From contig JAQFVV010007282.1 of assembly GCA_028023455.1 (NCBI GenBank), positions 1 to 64,000 on the forward strand: a stretch of DNA of 64,000 nucleotides, read 5' to 3'. How positions within the stretch are numbered: the stretch's first letter is position 1; each line of letters opens with the position of its first letter. The stretch comes from Epiperipatus broadwayi (lineage: Eukaryota; Onychophora; Udeonychophora; Euonychophora; Peripatidae). The position numbers were made by a program, and so were the translations under genes. Positions 1-17,329 of the stretch are shown piece after piece. The notes under the pieces were generated by a model. The model did not search any database and was not told the origin of the DNA. It saw nothing but the letters and a program-made list of their open reading frames with translations.

Positions 1-824
1 TACAAACATTCAGAATAATTTTTAAATAATTGAAATAAATAATGTGCTAGAATAACATTATTTTTCAGTTATATATATACAAAAGCAGAGAAAAATGTGA
101 TAAATGACAAGTGAGAATTAAAATGTAATTTTATTGAAATCTTAATTATTATTTTATAATTTAAAGTTTATTTATAAGCTTTAGCTCACAATCATCTTTT
201 TTTGTTGTTGTTGTCAATGCATTTAACAACTTAGGCAAACTGATCGAGTTAATAATTAAAATATAGGTTTATTTTATTTTCTTTATTGTAAAAAAAATAT
301 TAATAAAGAAAAGTAAAATAGAAATTGATCATATTCATCTTATCTTTATTCTATTTTATTTTTCTCTGAGAAATATGATTCTTAATAAACAATGATATAT
401 AATATCATCAAGCCTTCTGAATCTGATATAAAAAAAAATATTTGCAAATACCGAGTTTAGCTTTTTTTATTTTATAATAATAAAAGGAATTTTAAGATTT
501 CTTCTTTTTTTAAAGTAAAATATGTTTATATTTTTCTACTTTTCCATTTTACATTTTTTTCTTTACATTTTATCTGAAACCAATTTTATATCATAACATA
601 TTTTCGCCATTGCGAATGAGACTCTTGTGATTTATTAAAAATCATCTAACAAGAGTTTTGCGCATATATATATATATGACCACAAAATTTTTACAAGTAA
701 TCGATATTATCATATACATTATATATATATATGATCACAGATGGAGCTTTACCAATAGCTCTCAAGCTTTGTTTACAAAAAATACTGAGAGAGAATCGAA
801 ATTTCAATATTTCTTTCAAATTGT

Positions 825-881
825 CCCCACCTTTAAACCATGGTTTCAAGCTAATTGGCTTTCGTCAGTAAAGGGTAGGGG
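825..881 (-). ncRNA. Hammerhead ribozyme fold (left arm of foldback)
   Basis: On the minus strand the conserved core CTGACGA is at 868-862 and GAAA at 847-844. Helix II is AAGC/GCTT (861-858 with 851-848), closing a 6-nt loop. Helix III is the 6-bp self-complementary CCATGG (843-838), so it would pair best between two RNA copies (dimeric form). The cleavage triplet is GUU, with predicted cleavage between 836 and 835. Helix I is CCTTTA (874-869) with TAAAGG (835-830), then an internal loop and CCCC (881-878) with GGGG (828-825). All core bases are intact. Helices were paired by eye; self-cleavage is inferred. Confidence 0.72.
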
Positions 882-950
882 AGCTAGAAACTAGGCTTTC
901 GTCAGTAAAGGGTAGGGGTACTAGAAACTAGATCTAGTTTCTAGTACCCG

Positions 951-1003
951 ACGCTCTTACTGACGAAAGCCAATTAGCTTGAAACCATGGTTTAAAGGTG
1001 GGG
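951..1003 (+). ncRNA. Hammerhead ribozyme fold (right arm of foldback)
   Basis: This is the mirror copy of the minus-strand fold in the left arm. Core CTGACGA is at 960-966, helix II is AAGC (967-970) with GCTT (977-980), GAAA is at 981-984, CCATGG at 985-990, and predicted cleavage follows 992. Helix I is weaker than in the left arm because the bases before the core diverge at the palindrome junction; it contains a C-A mismatch and several G-U pairs. It may be less active than its partner. Confidence 0.55.
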
Positions 1004-1326
1004 ACAATTTGAAAGAGATATTGAAATTTCGATTCTCTCTCAGCATTTTTTGTAAACAAAGCTTGAGAGCTATTGGTAAAGCTCCATCTGTGATCACAAA
1101 ATGCAAGCTATAAGTAGGTTAAAAAATTTTTTTAACTTGTTTTTGTTTATCATATATATATATATATATGTTGATACGATGTTTTTCACGTTATATTCAA
1201 ATTGGTGATTGTAACGCCTCTACTACATTCTTTTCACCATTTATCATCCAGTAGATGACTTGTGTAATCAAGTCAAAACGTCGGTATATTAATATTTAAA
1301 AAAAATTCAATATGGATGAACCCGCA

Positions 1327-1328
<2 letters not shown>

Positions 1329-1358
<30 letters not shown>
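1329..1358. repeat. (AT)n microsatellite
   Basis: Uninterrupted AT dinucleotides directly abut the 3' end (stop codon side) of the non-LTR retrotransposon fragment. It may have grown from that element's 3' tail. Confidence 0.95.
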
Positions 1359-1360
<2 letters not shown>

Positions 1361-1507
1361 TCAACCATTATCAATCCACTGCAGGATGAAGGTCTCTCCA
1401 AGTTTAATCCATCTTCTCCGATCTTTAGCTTCTCTTCTCCACAACACCCCTGCACATTTTCTTATTTCATCCATCCATCTCACATGTGGTCTCTTTCTGG
1501 GTCTTTT
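1361..1507 (-). pseudogene. C-terminal fragment of a non-LTR retrotransposon polyprotein
   Basis: Read on the minus strand from 1507, one open frame gives RPRKRPHVRWMDEIRKC, then a basic stretch RREAKDRRRWI, and ends LGETFILQWIDNG before a TGA stop at 1363-1361. A proline/arginine-rich segment, then R-W-x-D-E, then an R-W motif and a short tail to the stop, is the usual extreme C-terminus of RTE/CR1/L2-type reverse transcriptases. Only about 49 residues remain, so this is a typical 5'-truncated LINE insertion. A second, more diverged copy lies at 44028-44175. The assignment to a clade is uncertain. Confidence 0.7.
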
Positions 1508-1953
<446 letters not shown>

Positions 1954-2101
1954 CAATTGTCTAACAACAACTAAAACCAATATACAGACAAGAATCTCGG
2001 CCTCAGGGTTGGCCTTTGAGCATTTAATCATCAGATGTTCAATTGGATGGGCGGTTGAAGAGTTGAAGTCTGAGCACTTATAATATATATGTGTCGGAGA
2101 T

Positions 2102-2165
2102 GATAATAAGGACCAACTGATGAATGCTGGTTTAGCATGAAATACTATATTGGTGATTATTTATC
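2102..2165 (+). ncRNA. Hammerhead ribozyme, complete core
   Basis: Core CTGATGA is at 2117-2123 and GAAA at 2139-2142. Helix II is a perfect 5-bp stem, ATGCT (2124-2128) with AGCAT (2134-2138), with a GGTTT loop. Helix III is the short near-palindrome ATACTAT (2142-2148). The triplet is AUA, with predicted cleavage after 2149. Helix I is ACCAA (2112-2116) with TTGGT (2150-2154), an internal loop GG/GA, then TAA/TTA and GATAA (2102-2106) with TTATC (2161-2165). Every conserved base is present and helix I has the internal loop expected of type I ribozymes. No second copy was seen nearby, and no PLE frame adjoins it. Confidence 0.75.
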
Positions 2166-4721
<2,556 letters not shown>

Positions 4722-5935
4722 ATTTTTAACGGTTTACAAACAATTACAAACAATCTTTAAATCTGCAGAAGTACTTTCGGTTACTTTCTAACCTGCCTCA
4801 ACTGCCACTAAATTCAAAAACTAAAAGTGGAAGCAAACGCCATCAATTCAAATTCACGAAACTCGTATTTTAATGTTAGAAGCTTGTCGATTTATTAAAT
4901 GCATTTTATTCCTGTTTATAAAAATTGCCTCTTTAATTTTTCTTTTACTATAGTTTCTCTCCTCGTGAAGAATTTTTACATTTTCAAAATTAAATTTAAA
5001 TTTATATTTACATGTTTTTTCATGATTGAAGAAAACTGAAGAAGATATTAAATCACCATTATTTTTATTTTTTACACGCTTATATAACAATTCGTGTTCC
5101 TTCAATCTTTTCTCAATGCTGCACCTAGATTCACCTATATATGATAACATACAATCACAAAAAATTTGATATATGACATTACTTTTTTGCTTGACAGGTA
5201 TGACATCCTTAGAATTATTAACTAATTTATTAATATTGTTTGGAACGTAGAATGAAACATTAAATACATTCTTATATAAATCATTAAAAAATTTTACTTG
5301 TGGATTTGAAATAAATGGAATAGATATCCATTTTTTTATTATTAATCTTCATTTCTTTAACATTATAATATTTTTTTTTTAAATTGACTTAAAGTATTGT
5401 TTATTTGTTCCATTTTATAACCAACATCAAGCAATTCGTTGGCAAATATCACAATATTTTTTAAATTATCACTTTGGTAATGACATAATTTTTCATTCTG
5501 AAACAAAAAAGATTTAAAACTTGCCATCTTATGCATCATTGGTACTTTTGATTTACAATTTATATATCCTCTTTTTTGCAATGGCTTAATTATTAGTTTA
5601 TAATTTAATATACTGTTATCTCTTGTGATCATTAAATCTAAATAGTTAATCTTATAGTCCTGTAAAATGTAAAAATTCTTCATGAGGAGAGAAACCATAG
5701 TAAAAGAAAAATTAAAGAGGCAATTTTTATAAACAGGAATAAAACGCATTTAATAAATCGACAAGCTTTTAACATTAAATTACGAGATTCATGGAATTTG
5801 AATTGATGACGTTTGCTTCCGCTTTTAGTTTTCGAATTTACTGGCAGTTGAGGCAGGTTAGAAAGTAACTGAAAGTACTTCTGCGGATTTAAAGATTGTT
5901 TGTAATTGTTTGTAAACCGTTAAAAATATTATTTC
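4722..5935 (-). mobile_element. 5'-truncated Penelope-like element with inverted tail (PLE A)
   Basis: The outer 265-270 bp at each end are inverted copies of each other: 4722-4989 and 5667-5935 pair with few differences. The inner part is a minus-strand PLE C-terminus. The right arm is the element's own 3' end attached in inverted orientation to its 5' truncation point, a known PLE structure. The element ends just before a large (AT)n tract. Confidence 0.8.
4857..5749 (-). pseudogene. PLE A reverse-transcriptase thumb and GIY-YIG endonuclease, broken
   Basis: The 5' part (5749-5363) begins inside the inverted arm, then enters PLE sequence near 5667: INYLDLMITRDNSILNY, then HKMASFKSFLF, typical of the segment just after the catalytic YVDD of PLE reverse transcriptases. 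After frame breaks around 5345-5370 the frame resumes as FFNDLYKNVFNVSFYVP and reaches a GIY-YIG nuclease: NVIYQIFCDC, YIGESRCSIEKRLKEHE, ending near 4857. The RT fingers and palm are missing, so it cannot act. In intact PLEs the single protein reverse-transcribes element RNA, and the GIY-YIG domain makes the target nick. It is related to the elements at 6.2-11.1 kb. Confidence 0.8.
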
Positions 5936-5978
5936 AATTATAATTACAATATTGTTTTTAATTAACGGATATTTTATT

Positions 5979-5983
<5 letters not shown>

Positions 5984-6036
<53 letters not shown>

Positions 6037-6042
6037 AATATA

Positions 6043-6074
<32 letters not shown>

Positions 6075-6076
6075 TA
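5984..6076. repeat. (AT)n tract with interruptions
   Basis: Imperfect AT repeat, with a run of A near 6045, lying between PLE A and the 3' end of PLE B. Confidence 0.95.
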
Positions 6077-6245
6077 ATAACAGATATCAAAAGCAGTTTT
6101 GACTATTCTTGTAGTCTTTGTCAACTAACACTTTGAAAACCTAACATTCCCACATTTCTGTGATCTTAATGTTTGCTGAACACCTGTTAATTAAGTCATG
6201 TTTGTATTTTATATTAGCATAGCTTCTTTTAGTTTTATTTTGTTG

Positions 6246-8461
6246 TTATTTTTTTGAATTTTGCATTATTTTAACATTGCTGTAATTGATGTTAAAACTA
6301 TAAATACATGAATTATTATGTTTGTGAAAAATGGTTGCTGAAACATTATTATCTACTTTGCAATTGTGCTTCAATTTCTGAACTATTTTTAACAACAACA
6401 AGTACTCTTTAGTTCCTTTTTTCAATGTACTTCTCAATTCACCTATATATCCATTTTTAAATGATACAATTTTTATATTTAAATGAGTGTTTATTTTTAG
6501 AATTATTTATTAATTTGTTTAATGTAAGATCTGTGCAAATGCAATATGACATATACCTTTATAAATCTTTCTTATAAAATTTACTTTATTATTCGAAATT
6601 TTTCATCAGCAGGAGGATAAATATTATTATTAATTTTTTTTATTCTTATATCTCATATTAAAATCTTTAATAACATTATACATATGATTATAATTGTAAT
6701 GAACATTTAACAATTCATTCGTATGTATTTCAATATTTTTGCCTTTATCCGATAAATAGTCACAAATAATATTATTTCTAAATAAGAAAGACTTCAAACC
6801 TGCCATTTTATGTGACATTGGTACTCTTGATTTATATGTAATAAACACTCTTTTTACAATTGGTTTAATGGTCATAAAGTATTCCAGAAAACACTGGTTT
6901 CTAGTTATTTTTAGATAAAGAAATTAAACACTCATTTGATGTTCATTTGTTTTTATCTATTTTAATGAGTTGAAATCATTCAATTCCCTAAACAACTTTT
7001 TAATTGTATTTTGCCTGTCACAAACAAAAATGACATCAACATATCAACAATGTTGAGTAATGTTTTTTTTTTTGATAATGTTCCTTTTTGCATTATTTTC
7101 TTCGTATGTAAAAATTACAAAATTACCTATTTGAACAACATTAGGTAAACCTATTGGTCACCCATTTCCCATTTTATATATAAAAAAACATTTTTAAAAA
7201 CTGCATAAATATTTTTATTAATAAAGCTTAATGGTTCATTTATAAATTGTATTATTTTGACATTAACATTTTTAAACTTAACACATTTGAAATAATTTGA
7301 ATAGACACTTTTCAATCAATTGATCCATACATTTCACTTATGTCTAGCATTCATATTATGTCATTAATATCAATCATAACATTACAGATTTTACTAACAA
7401 AATCAAATGATGAACATATTGCATATTTACCAAAACAAAAACAAGAATTTATTGTAGCATTTTCTCACTTAAATGACAAGTTTCATAATAAACCACCAAC
7501 AACCCCAAATCAACCATTAATTATAATGGTTCATTCTCTTTATGATGTTTTATATTTGAAAAAATATTGGGAAACATTGCAGCAGAAAGATAAATTTTAC
7601 AGTAAGTATTATTATCAATCATATTACTTTTTAAAAATATTATTAATAAATTTATTACATACAATTTCTATATTTACTTTATCAACTATAAAAAAATTAT
7701 GATTATTAATTACAGTAATAACTCTGTCTTCATAATCAGATTTTAGAAATAAACACATTCTTAGTCCTTTATCTTATTTTATACAAATTAAATTATTATC
7801 AAATGTAAATTTTTTAAACTTAGATATTTGTACATTCCTTTCATAATTCATTTTATAATTACACTTTTTTACCTTTACTTTTGTTTACTAAATCTTGACA
7901 AACATTTAAATCACATTTCATTATGCTTAAGGAAGTTTCAACCAAAGATTTAAATTCTAGATCACTGTCTTTCCCCTGACTACCAACATATTTTTCACCT
8001 AGGTTTAATATATGCTTTTTGTTAAAAATCGAGATCCACATTCCACAAATTAATGTAATTACTATCATGAAACTGACTTATAAAGCCCTTGTCATACAAA
8101 AAGTTGATTTTTTTTATCAAATTTTATAACATCAATTAAATAACACTTCACAGTTACTTTTAAAATTAAACCAATCACCTCAGTTATTCAAATCAATTAA
8201 ATGATTTAAACTTTTTAAATATTGTATTTGAACAAATGTCATATATTTGCATGTAGAAATGATACTTCATAATACAATCATTTTCATATAACCTATCATA
8301 TTCATAGACAACTTGTAATACATATTATTTTTTATTTGACAGCAATTTAAAAATATTTTTAAGGTTTTACCATTATATAAAAACTGCAATCTACATTTTA
8401 AGTCAATTATTTTAAAAGTCACCTTTCTTCTTTTTTTGATAATCCATGTTTGATTTGTCAT
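6246..8461 (-). pseudogene. Decayed Penelope-like element (PLE B), RT plus GIY-YIG
   Basis: Fragments in several minus-strand frames follow PLE order from 8461 down. First comes an N-terminal region with KHILNLGEKYVG (about 8000), the conserved LxLGxKY motif. Next are FDNNLICIK and DKGL (about 7800), palm motif A LDISEMYGSID (about 7330), and a motif B relic PIGLPN (about 7155). Motif C follows as YVDVIFV near 7040, where the second catalytic Asp is replaced by Val. Then comes HKMAGLKSFLFRNN (about 6800) and a GIY-YIG remnant at 6437-6246. It has many stops and frameshifts. Its partner in opposite orientation is at 9598-11113, and a hammerhead fold lies upstream in the same sense at 8636-8577. 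Confidence 0.8.
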
Positions 8462-8576
8462 ATTAAATTATATAAACAGAGCAAATCTCTCCATACAGTA
8501 TTGCCACCTGTGCTAAACAGAGTAATCAATGGATGCCAGAAGGCTTGTGCATAAAATCCCTATCTAATGCCTACTC

Positions 8577-8636
8577 ATCCAATATCCCCAGACTAGTTTC
8601 TGGCTTGTGGCCTTCGTCAGTGAAGAGCTTGGGATC
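8577..8636 (-). ncRNA. Hammerhead ribozyme fold upstream of PLE B
   Basis: Minus strand: core CTGACGA at 8620-8614, GAAA followed by the palindrome CTAG, and the triplet GUC at 8593-8591, with predicted cleavage between 8591 and 8590. Helix I is TCTTCA with TGGGGA, then an outer CCAA/TTGG part (8628-8636 with 8582-8577). Helix II is GGC/GCC around CACAA, with an A-A mismatch at its base, the weak point of this fold. The 2-bp helix III (CTAG) is self-complementary, as in dimer-active hammerheads. Confidence 0.6.
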
Positions 8637-8924
8637 TGAGAGCACTGCATCTAGATCTTAGAATCTAATGCAACCCTCTAGCAACCACCTTTTATCTCTA
8701 CTTAACTACAAAACTATGAGAATAAAATTGAAAACACAAAAATATTTTCAATCTAAGCTCAATAGCTTATATAGTCATATGGGTCTGAACTCAGTTCAGC
8801 AGCCATACATTTTGGTGTCTTTGGCTCTTTTACAACCATAGCCACCACTATCCTATTAGGCAGGATTGGTGTTAAACCATTAAGCATCACATGATCACAT
8901 TTCCTATACTAGCACATTAATTGT

Positions 8925-9046
8925 TGATAAACAGAATAAAACTCTCTATACAGTATTGCCACCTGTGCTAAACAGAGTAATAAATGGATTCCAGAAGGCT
9001 TATGCATAAAATCCCTATCTAATGTCTACTCATCCAATATACCCAG
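8925..9046 (-). repeat. Partial ribozyme-repeat copy starting at the predicted cleavage site
   Basis: This copy parallels 8478-8590. Read on the minus strand it starts at TGGGTATATTGGATGAG, within about one base of the 5' end that hammerhead cleavage would create (TGGGGATATTGG in the full copy), and is joined there to the inverted arm. Confidence 0.6.
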
Positions 9047-9125
9047 AGTTTTGTAGTTAAGTAGAGATAAAAGGTGGTTGCTAGAGGGTTGCATTAGATC
9101 CTAAGATCTAGATGCAGTGCTCTTA

Positions 9126-9185
9126 GATCCAAAGCTCCTCACTGATGAATGCCACAAGCCAGAAGCTAGTCTGGGGATATTGGAT
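9126..9185 (+). ncRNA. Hammerhead ribozyme fold upstream of PLE B'
   Basis: Core CTGATGA is at 9142-9148 and GUC at 9169-9171, with predicted cleavage after 9171. Helix I is very good: TCCTCA (9136-9141) with TGGGGA (9172-9177), and outer ATCCAA (9127-9132) with TTGGAT (9180-9185). The conserved GAAA reads GAAG (9162-9165), changing an invariant A to G, and helix II is imperfect. It is probably a weakened or dead ribozyme. Confidence 0.55.
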
Positions 9186-9339
9186 GAGTAGGCATTAGAT
9201 AGGAATTTTATGCACAAGCCTTCTGGCATCCATTGATTACTCTGTTTAGCACAGGTGGCAATACTGTATGGAGAGTTTTGCTCTGTTTATCAACAATTAA
9301 TGTGCTAGTATAGGAAATATAATCATGTGATGCTTAATT

Positions 9340-9474
<135 letters not shown>

Positions 9475-9597
9475 GTTTGATGCCTACCTGTCAATTAGAA
9501 CATGTTTGTATTTGTATATTAACATAGTTTTTATTTTTTTATATTTTTTTTCCAATTTGCAATATTTTCCTGTATTTATAAATATTCAATTATATAA

Positions 9598-11113
9598 TAG
9601 GAGAAATGAAATGTGGATTATCATAGAATTGGAAAAGGTGACTTAAAATCATTGACTTAAAATGTAGATTGCAGTTTTTATATAACTGTAAAACATGAAA
9701 AATATTACAAAATTGTTGTCAAATAAATGTTAATATGTCTTGCAAGTTGTCTATGAATATGATATGCTATATACAAATGATTTTATTAAGAAGTATAATT
9801 TCTATGTGCAAATATATGATATTTAATGAAAGTCAATATTTAAATAGTTTAAATCATTTAATTGACTTGAATAACTGAGATGATTGGTTTAATTTTAAAA
9901 GTAACTGTCAAGTGTTATTTAATTGTCATTATAAAAAAATGTGTATAAAAATTGATAAAAACATCAAATTTTTGTATGACAAGCGATTTAAAAGTCATTT
10001 TCACTATAAAAATTACGTTAATTTGTTGAATGTGGATCTTGATTTTCAACAAAAACATATATTAAATCATGGTGCAAAATATATTTGTGGACAGTGGGAA
10101 GCAATGATCTAGAATTAAAATCTTCACTTGAAAATTTCTTAAGCATAATTAAATGTGATTTAATAGTTTTAAAGACTTATTAAAAAAAGTAAGGAAAAAA
10201 TAATTATAAAAAATTATGATTGGAATGTACAAATATCTAAGTTAAAAAAATTTACATCTGATAATAATTTCATTTGTATAAAAAAGATAAAGGACTAATA
10301 ATGTATTTATTACTAAAACATTATTATGAAGACAAAGTTATTAATCAAATGAATAATCTTAATTTTATAAAAGTTGATAAAGTAAATATAGAACATTTAC
10401 ATATTAAATTTATTAATAACATTTAAAATAAAACCTAAAAATAATGTGATTGATAATAGTACATACCATAAAATTTATTCTTCTGCTGCAATATGTTCCG
10501 ACATTTTTCAAATATAAAACTGCATAAAGAGAAAGAACCATTTACATTTAATGGTTGATTGGTGGCGTAGTATAAATTGTGTCATTTAATTGAGAAAATG
10601 CAACCAGAAATTTTTGTTTTTGTTTTGGTAAATATACAATATGTTCATCATTTGATTTTGTTAGTAAAATGTGTAACATTATGATTGATGTTAATGTCGT
10701 AATGTGTATTTAGACATAAGTGGAATGTATACATCAATTGATCAAATAGTGTCTATTGAAATTCTATCAAATGTATTAAGTTTAAAAAGTGTTAACATGA
10801 ACGTAATAAAATTTATATATGAAACAATAAACTTTATCAACAAAAATACTTATGCAGTTTTTAGGAAGGATTTTTATAAAATATGTTGTGGCTGGCCAAT
10901 GGGTTTACCTACTGTCAATTTCTTGATCTTAAAGTAACTAGTAATCAATGTATGCTGGATTACTATATGACCATGAAACCAAGAGTAAAAATAGGTTATA
11001 TTCCTTATATGTCAAGAGTGTCAATGTCACAAAAAATGGCAGGTTTGATGTCTTTCTTATGGATAATGGTAAAACATTTAAATATATCTGAATGAATGAA
11101 TTGTTAAATGTTG
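9598..11113 (+). pseudogene. Decayed Penelope-like element (PLE B'), inverted partner of PLE B
   Basis: The plus-strand order mirrors PLE B: KHILNHGAKYICGQW (near 10055-10100) is the LxLGxKYxxGxW motif, then an RT palm motif A, LDISGMYTSID (about 10710), and motif B relic GWPMGLPT (about 10895). The frame then jumps directly to LDLKVTSNQCMLDYYMTMKP and SQKMAGLMSFL. The YVDD motif C segment has therefore been deleted between about 10912 and 10925. The element is cut at 11113, inside ELLNVGY, by a long (AT)n tract, and the GIY-YIG end is absent. Stops and frameshifts are frequent. Confidence 0.78.
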
Positions 11114-11114
11114 G

Positions 11115-14463
<3,349 letters not shown>

Positions 14464-15212
14464 ATGTTGTTAAGGAAAGTGCAAGCATACATCTTCGAAT
14501 GTGAGTTAACATCCTGTCATCAAAGGTTTTTCATACACAGGCAGACATGTTTCAAGTGCTTTAAAATACCTCTTGTGAAAGTATTGAGGATTGTCTATTT
14601 GTGGAGCCATGATGAACTGACCATCAAAAGGGCCAGTGACAAATTGGAACTATCCATCTTTGCTGTCATCAAGTGGACATGAAGGCTTCATGAGCTCTGC
14701 AGAGAAAGTCTTTCATTTGTTTCCTGCTATCAAATTGGATAAATACACTATTGTCAAGATAGACAAAACTATGTTTTCAAAGAGAAAAAAACTATCAGTG
14801 TCAAATGCTCCCACAGCAATGAATTGTTGATGGTATGTGTAGAGAGATAGTGGAATGTTTTGTTGTTGCGGTTCCATCACATTCTGACAAAAAAACACTT
14901 TAAAGTGCATCATAGAGAACATTAAACCCATGTCCACATTCTTCTCTGATTGTTGGATGGGACCAGACCACTAATCTTGAGGCTTTTGGCTTTAAACACT
15001 GAGTCAATTATAAGTAGACCTCACAACAGGCACTTATTTTCAAAACAATGTGCATCTGTGGGGATTGTTAAAATAGTAAAATCGAAGACAGTGAGGCATG
15101 CTTCATCATCTTATGAACAATAACTTTTTAGAATTTATGTGGAAGCATCTGCACAAGAGAGAAAATTTACTTGTATGTATTCTTAAAGAAATGGTTATTA
15201 ATGAATGATTTG
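14464..15212 (+). pseudogene. Merlin-superfamily (IS1016/ISXO2-like) transposase, broken
   Basis: Successive frames show Merlin blocks in order. Near 14563-14680 is the region FKIPLVKVLRIVYLWSHDEL with LSIFAVIKW, the helix-turn-helix-like segment. Near 14740-14795, VKIDKTMFSKRKK holds the first catalytic Asp. Near 14850 is ECFVVAVPSHSDKKTL. Near 14945, DCWMGPDH holds the second Asp. Near 15015, DLTTGTYFQNNVHLWGLL lies where the third catalytic acid (Glu) is expected, but that Glu is lost. Near 15130 comes FLEFMWKHLHKRENLL. Several stops and frameshifts separate the blocks. An intact protein would cut and paste the element, leaving 8-9 bp target duplications; terminal repeats were not located. 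Confidence 0.8.
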
Positions 15213-15489
15213 GAGAGTTCTTTTATTTTTGGCAATATTTTTGTGGGTTATTTGAAGTTCACTTTACTTTTTGTTATTCAAATGTTTGTAAATATATTGA
15301 CCTTAGAGTTTGTTAATGTTTATTTAAAGAATAAATGCTTTAATTTTTTTGAAATAATTGGAAGTTTTCCATATTTTTTATTTCTTTTTAAAGTCATGAA
15401 AAAGTTGTTTTTTCCCTATAATTTACAGATTACTTTTAAAATAAATAAAAGATTTTAATTATGCAGTAACAAGAAGACAATTTTGCTTT

Positions 15490-15990
15490 TTTCAAAATAA
15501 AAATGTGAGAAATAATTTAAATAGACCAGAAAAAGTCCATAAAAGACATAAAAGTGAAAGTGATATTTTATAAAAAAGAAAATTACACCAAAAAAAAAGT
15601 TTTAAAAATACGTTAATTAATAAAAAAGGCAATCCAAAAATTAAGTATAATTTAATTAGGCCAAAACAAGTCATAAAATAAACAAAAAAAATCACATATG
15701 ATATTTTATAAAAAAGAAAATGAAGCCAAAAAAAAAAAACCGTTTTAAAAATAGGTCATTTAAAAAAAAGTCAATCCAAAATTTAATAATAATTTCATTA
15801 GGCCAAAACAAGACATAAAATAAACAAAAGAATCACATATGATATTTTTTAAAACAGAAAAGAAGTTTTAAAAGTAGCTCAATCAAAAAAAGAAAAAAGA
15901 AAAGGCAATCCAAAAATTAAGAATCATTTAATTAGGCCAAAGGAAGTCATAAAATACGCAAAATAATCACATATGAACATTTAAAAATAA
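15490..15990. repeat. Minisatellite, period about 150 bp, about 3 copies
   Basis: Units share GGCAATCCAAAA, then AATTAGGCCAAA, then AGTCATAAAATA and AATCACATATGA in the same order, with variable A-rich spacers. It lies just downstream of the dead Merlin frame and may derive from its 3' subterminal region. Confidence 0.75.
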
Positions 15991-17329
15991 ATAAATTACA
16001 CAAAATATTTGTAATTTAATAACATGAAATATTTAAATTTAATAACATAGAAAATTGTAATTTAATAACATGGAATATGCCAGGGAACAAAATATTTATG
16101 TCTATTAAACAGTATAAAGTGTCATCAAGCAACTTGTACAATAACTACTGATACAATTAGTTAAAAAAAGTAAATTTCATTAATATATTTTTATTTAATT
16201 ATAGAATAAAAGAATCTTTAATACAAATGTAATGAGAATCCTACGTTTTTTATGTACACATAATTTGTATTTTGTTATACAACCTTAAATAAAACAAGCC
16301 AAATAGAAAAAAAAAAAAACTACATTTGGGAAAAATATTTACATGTCTTACTAATAATAGTTTTATAATTTTCAATTGGAAAAAGAGGATTTAATTATTT
16401 TGCATCAAGATTATATATACTATGTATGAAGGGCATGCATATATTAATATAATATAAGAAAAATGTAATCTTTCATTAAAAGACCCTTATTTAATTAATA
16501 AAATTGAAAAAGACAAAACAAGTTTTGTAGCTTATTTATAGCATGTTGTATTTATATATTTGACTATTTTCATCATAATGCAAACGATTCAACCATTAAC
16601 CCAGGTTCTGAAAATGTATGGAATGTATTGTTTAATAATAGCACTCTGATTGAAATTTTAATGTGTGTTAAAAGAAACAAGTAACATGCAAGAACAAATT
16701 ATAAAATTGAAAATTATACTCATTTTCAGGATATGGATTATATTATAACTAGAAAGAGTTTGGAGTTGCTTTAGTCATTGTATACAACTGTTGAAACCAG
16801 GTGAGAAATTTTTTAAGCAACTATAAATAAAAAGTATTTAATCGTTTACTCTGCTGTCTTTGTTTGATAAACCTGTTGATAAAAAAATTTGAAAAAAAAA
16901 CACCATTCTACAACTGCTTTAGTATGTTATTAGAAATGTTTTTAGACTATTATAAAATAAAAATGGAATTGGAATACAAAAAGCATTGATGAAATGATTG
17001 TGACATTTAGGATGAGATACAGATTTAAGATTAATGTGAGAATATATCAAGGGGAATATAGAATAAAACTTTTTGTCTCACTGACATTATACAATTTTTT
17101 AAATACTAATATATTCAAAAAAGATTCAGAGACTAAGACATTAAATAAAAAAGCAAAATATTTTAACACCTCATCATAATATGTTATACACTGGTGAAAC
17201 AAATGTGTAATTTCAACAGAAATATCACAAAAAAGAATCGGTTTAGCTTTACAGAAATAATCATTGAGTTACAAAAGATGGGGTTTAATTATTAGGGAAC
17301 TTTCAAGAAAAATCAAACTTTAATAATGT
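15991..17329. other. AT-rich intergenic sequence
   Basis: Nothing recognised. Short open frames (for example 16994-17179) have no motif. Confidence 0.6.

Larger units (their letters stand above)
732..1096. repeat. Long inverted repeat (foldback) of about 365 bp
   Basis: The outer ends TGATCACAGATGGAGC (732-747) and its reverse complement (1081-1096) pair, and complementarity continues inward almost without interruption. Near the centre is a perfect palindrome at 916-949 around AGATCT. The left arm carries an extra tandem copy of about 38 bp (a stretch starting GGCTTTCGTCAG, ending CTAGAAACTAG), so the two arms differ in length. Each arm contains a hammerhead-type core reading outward. The structure suggests a ribozyme repeat fused head to head with itself. 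Confidence 0.85.

Noticed and set aside
7340-7702. 120-codon plus-strand frame
   Set aside because: It is antisense to the palm region of PLE B on the minus strand.
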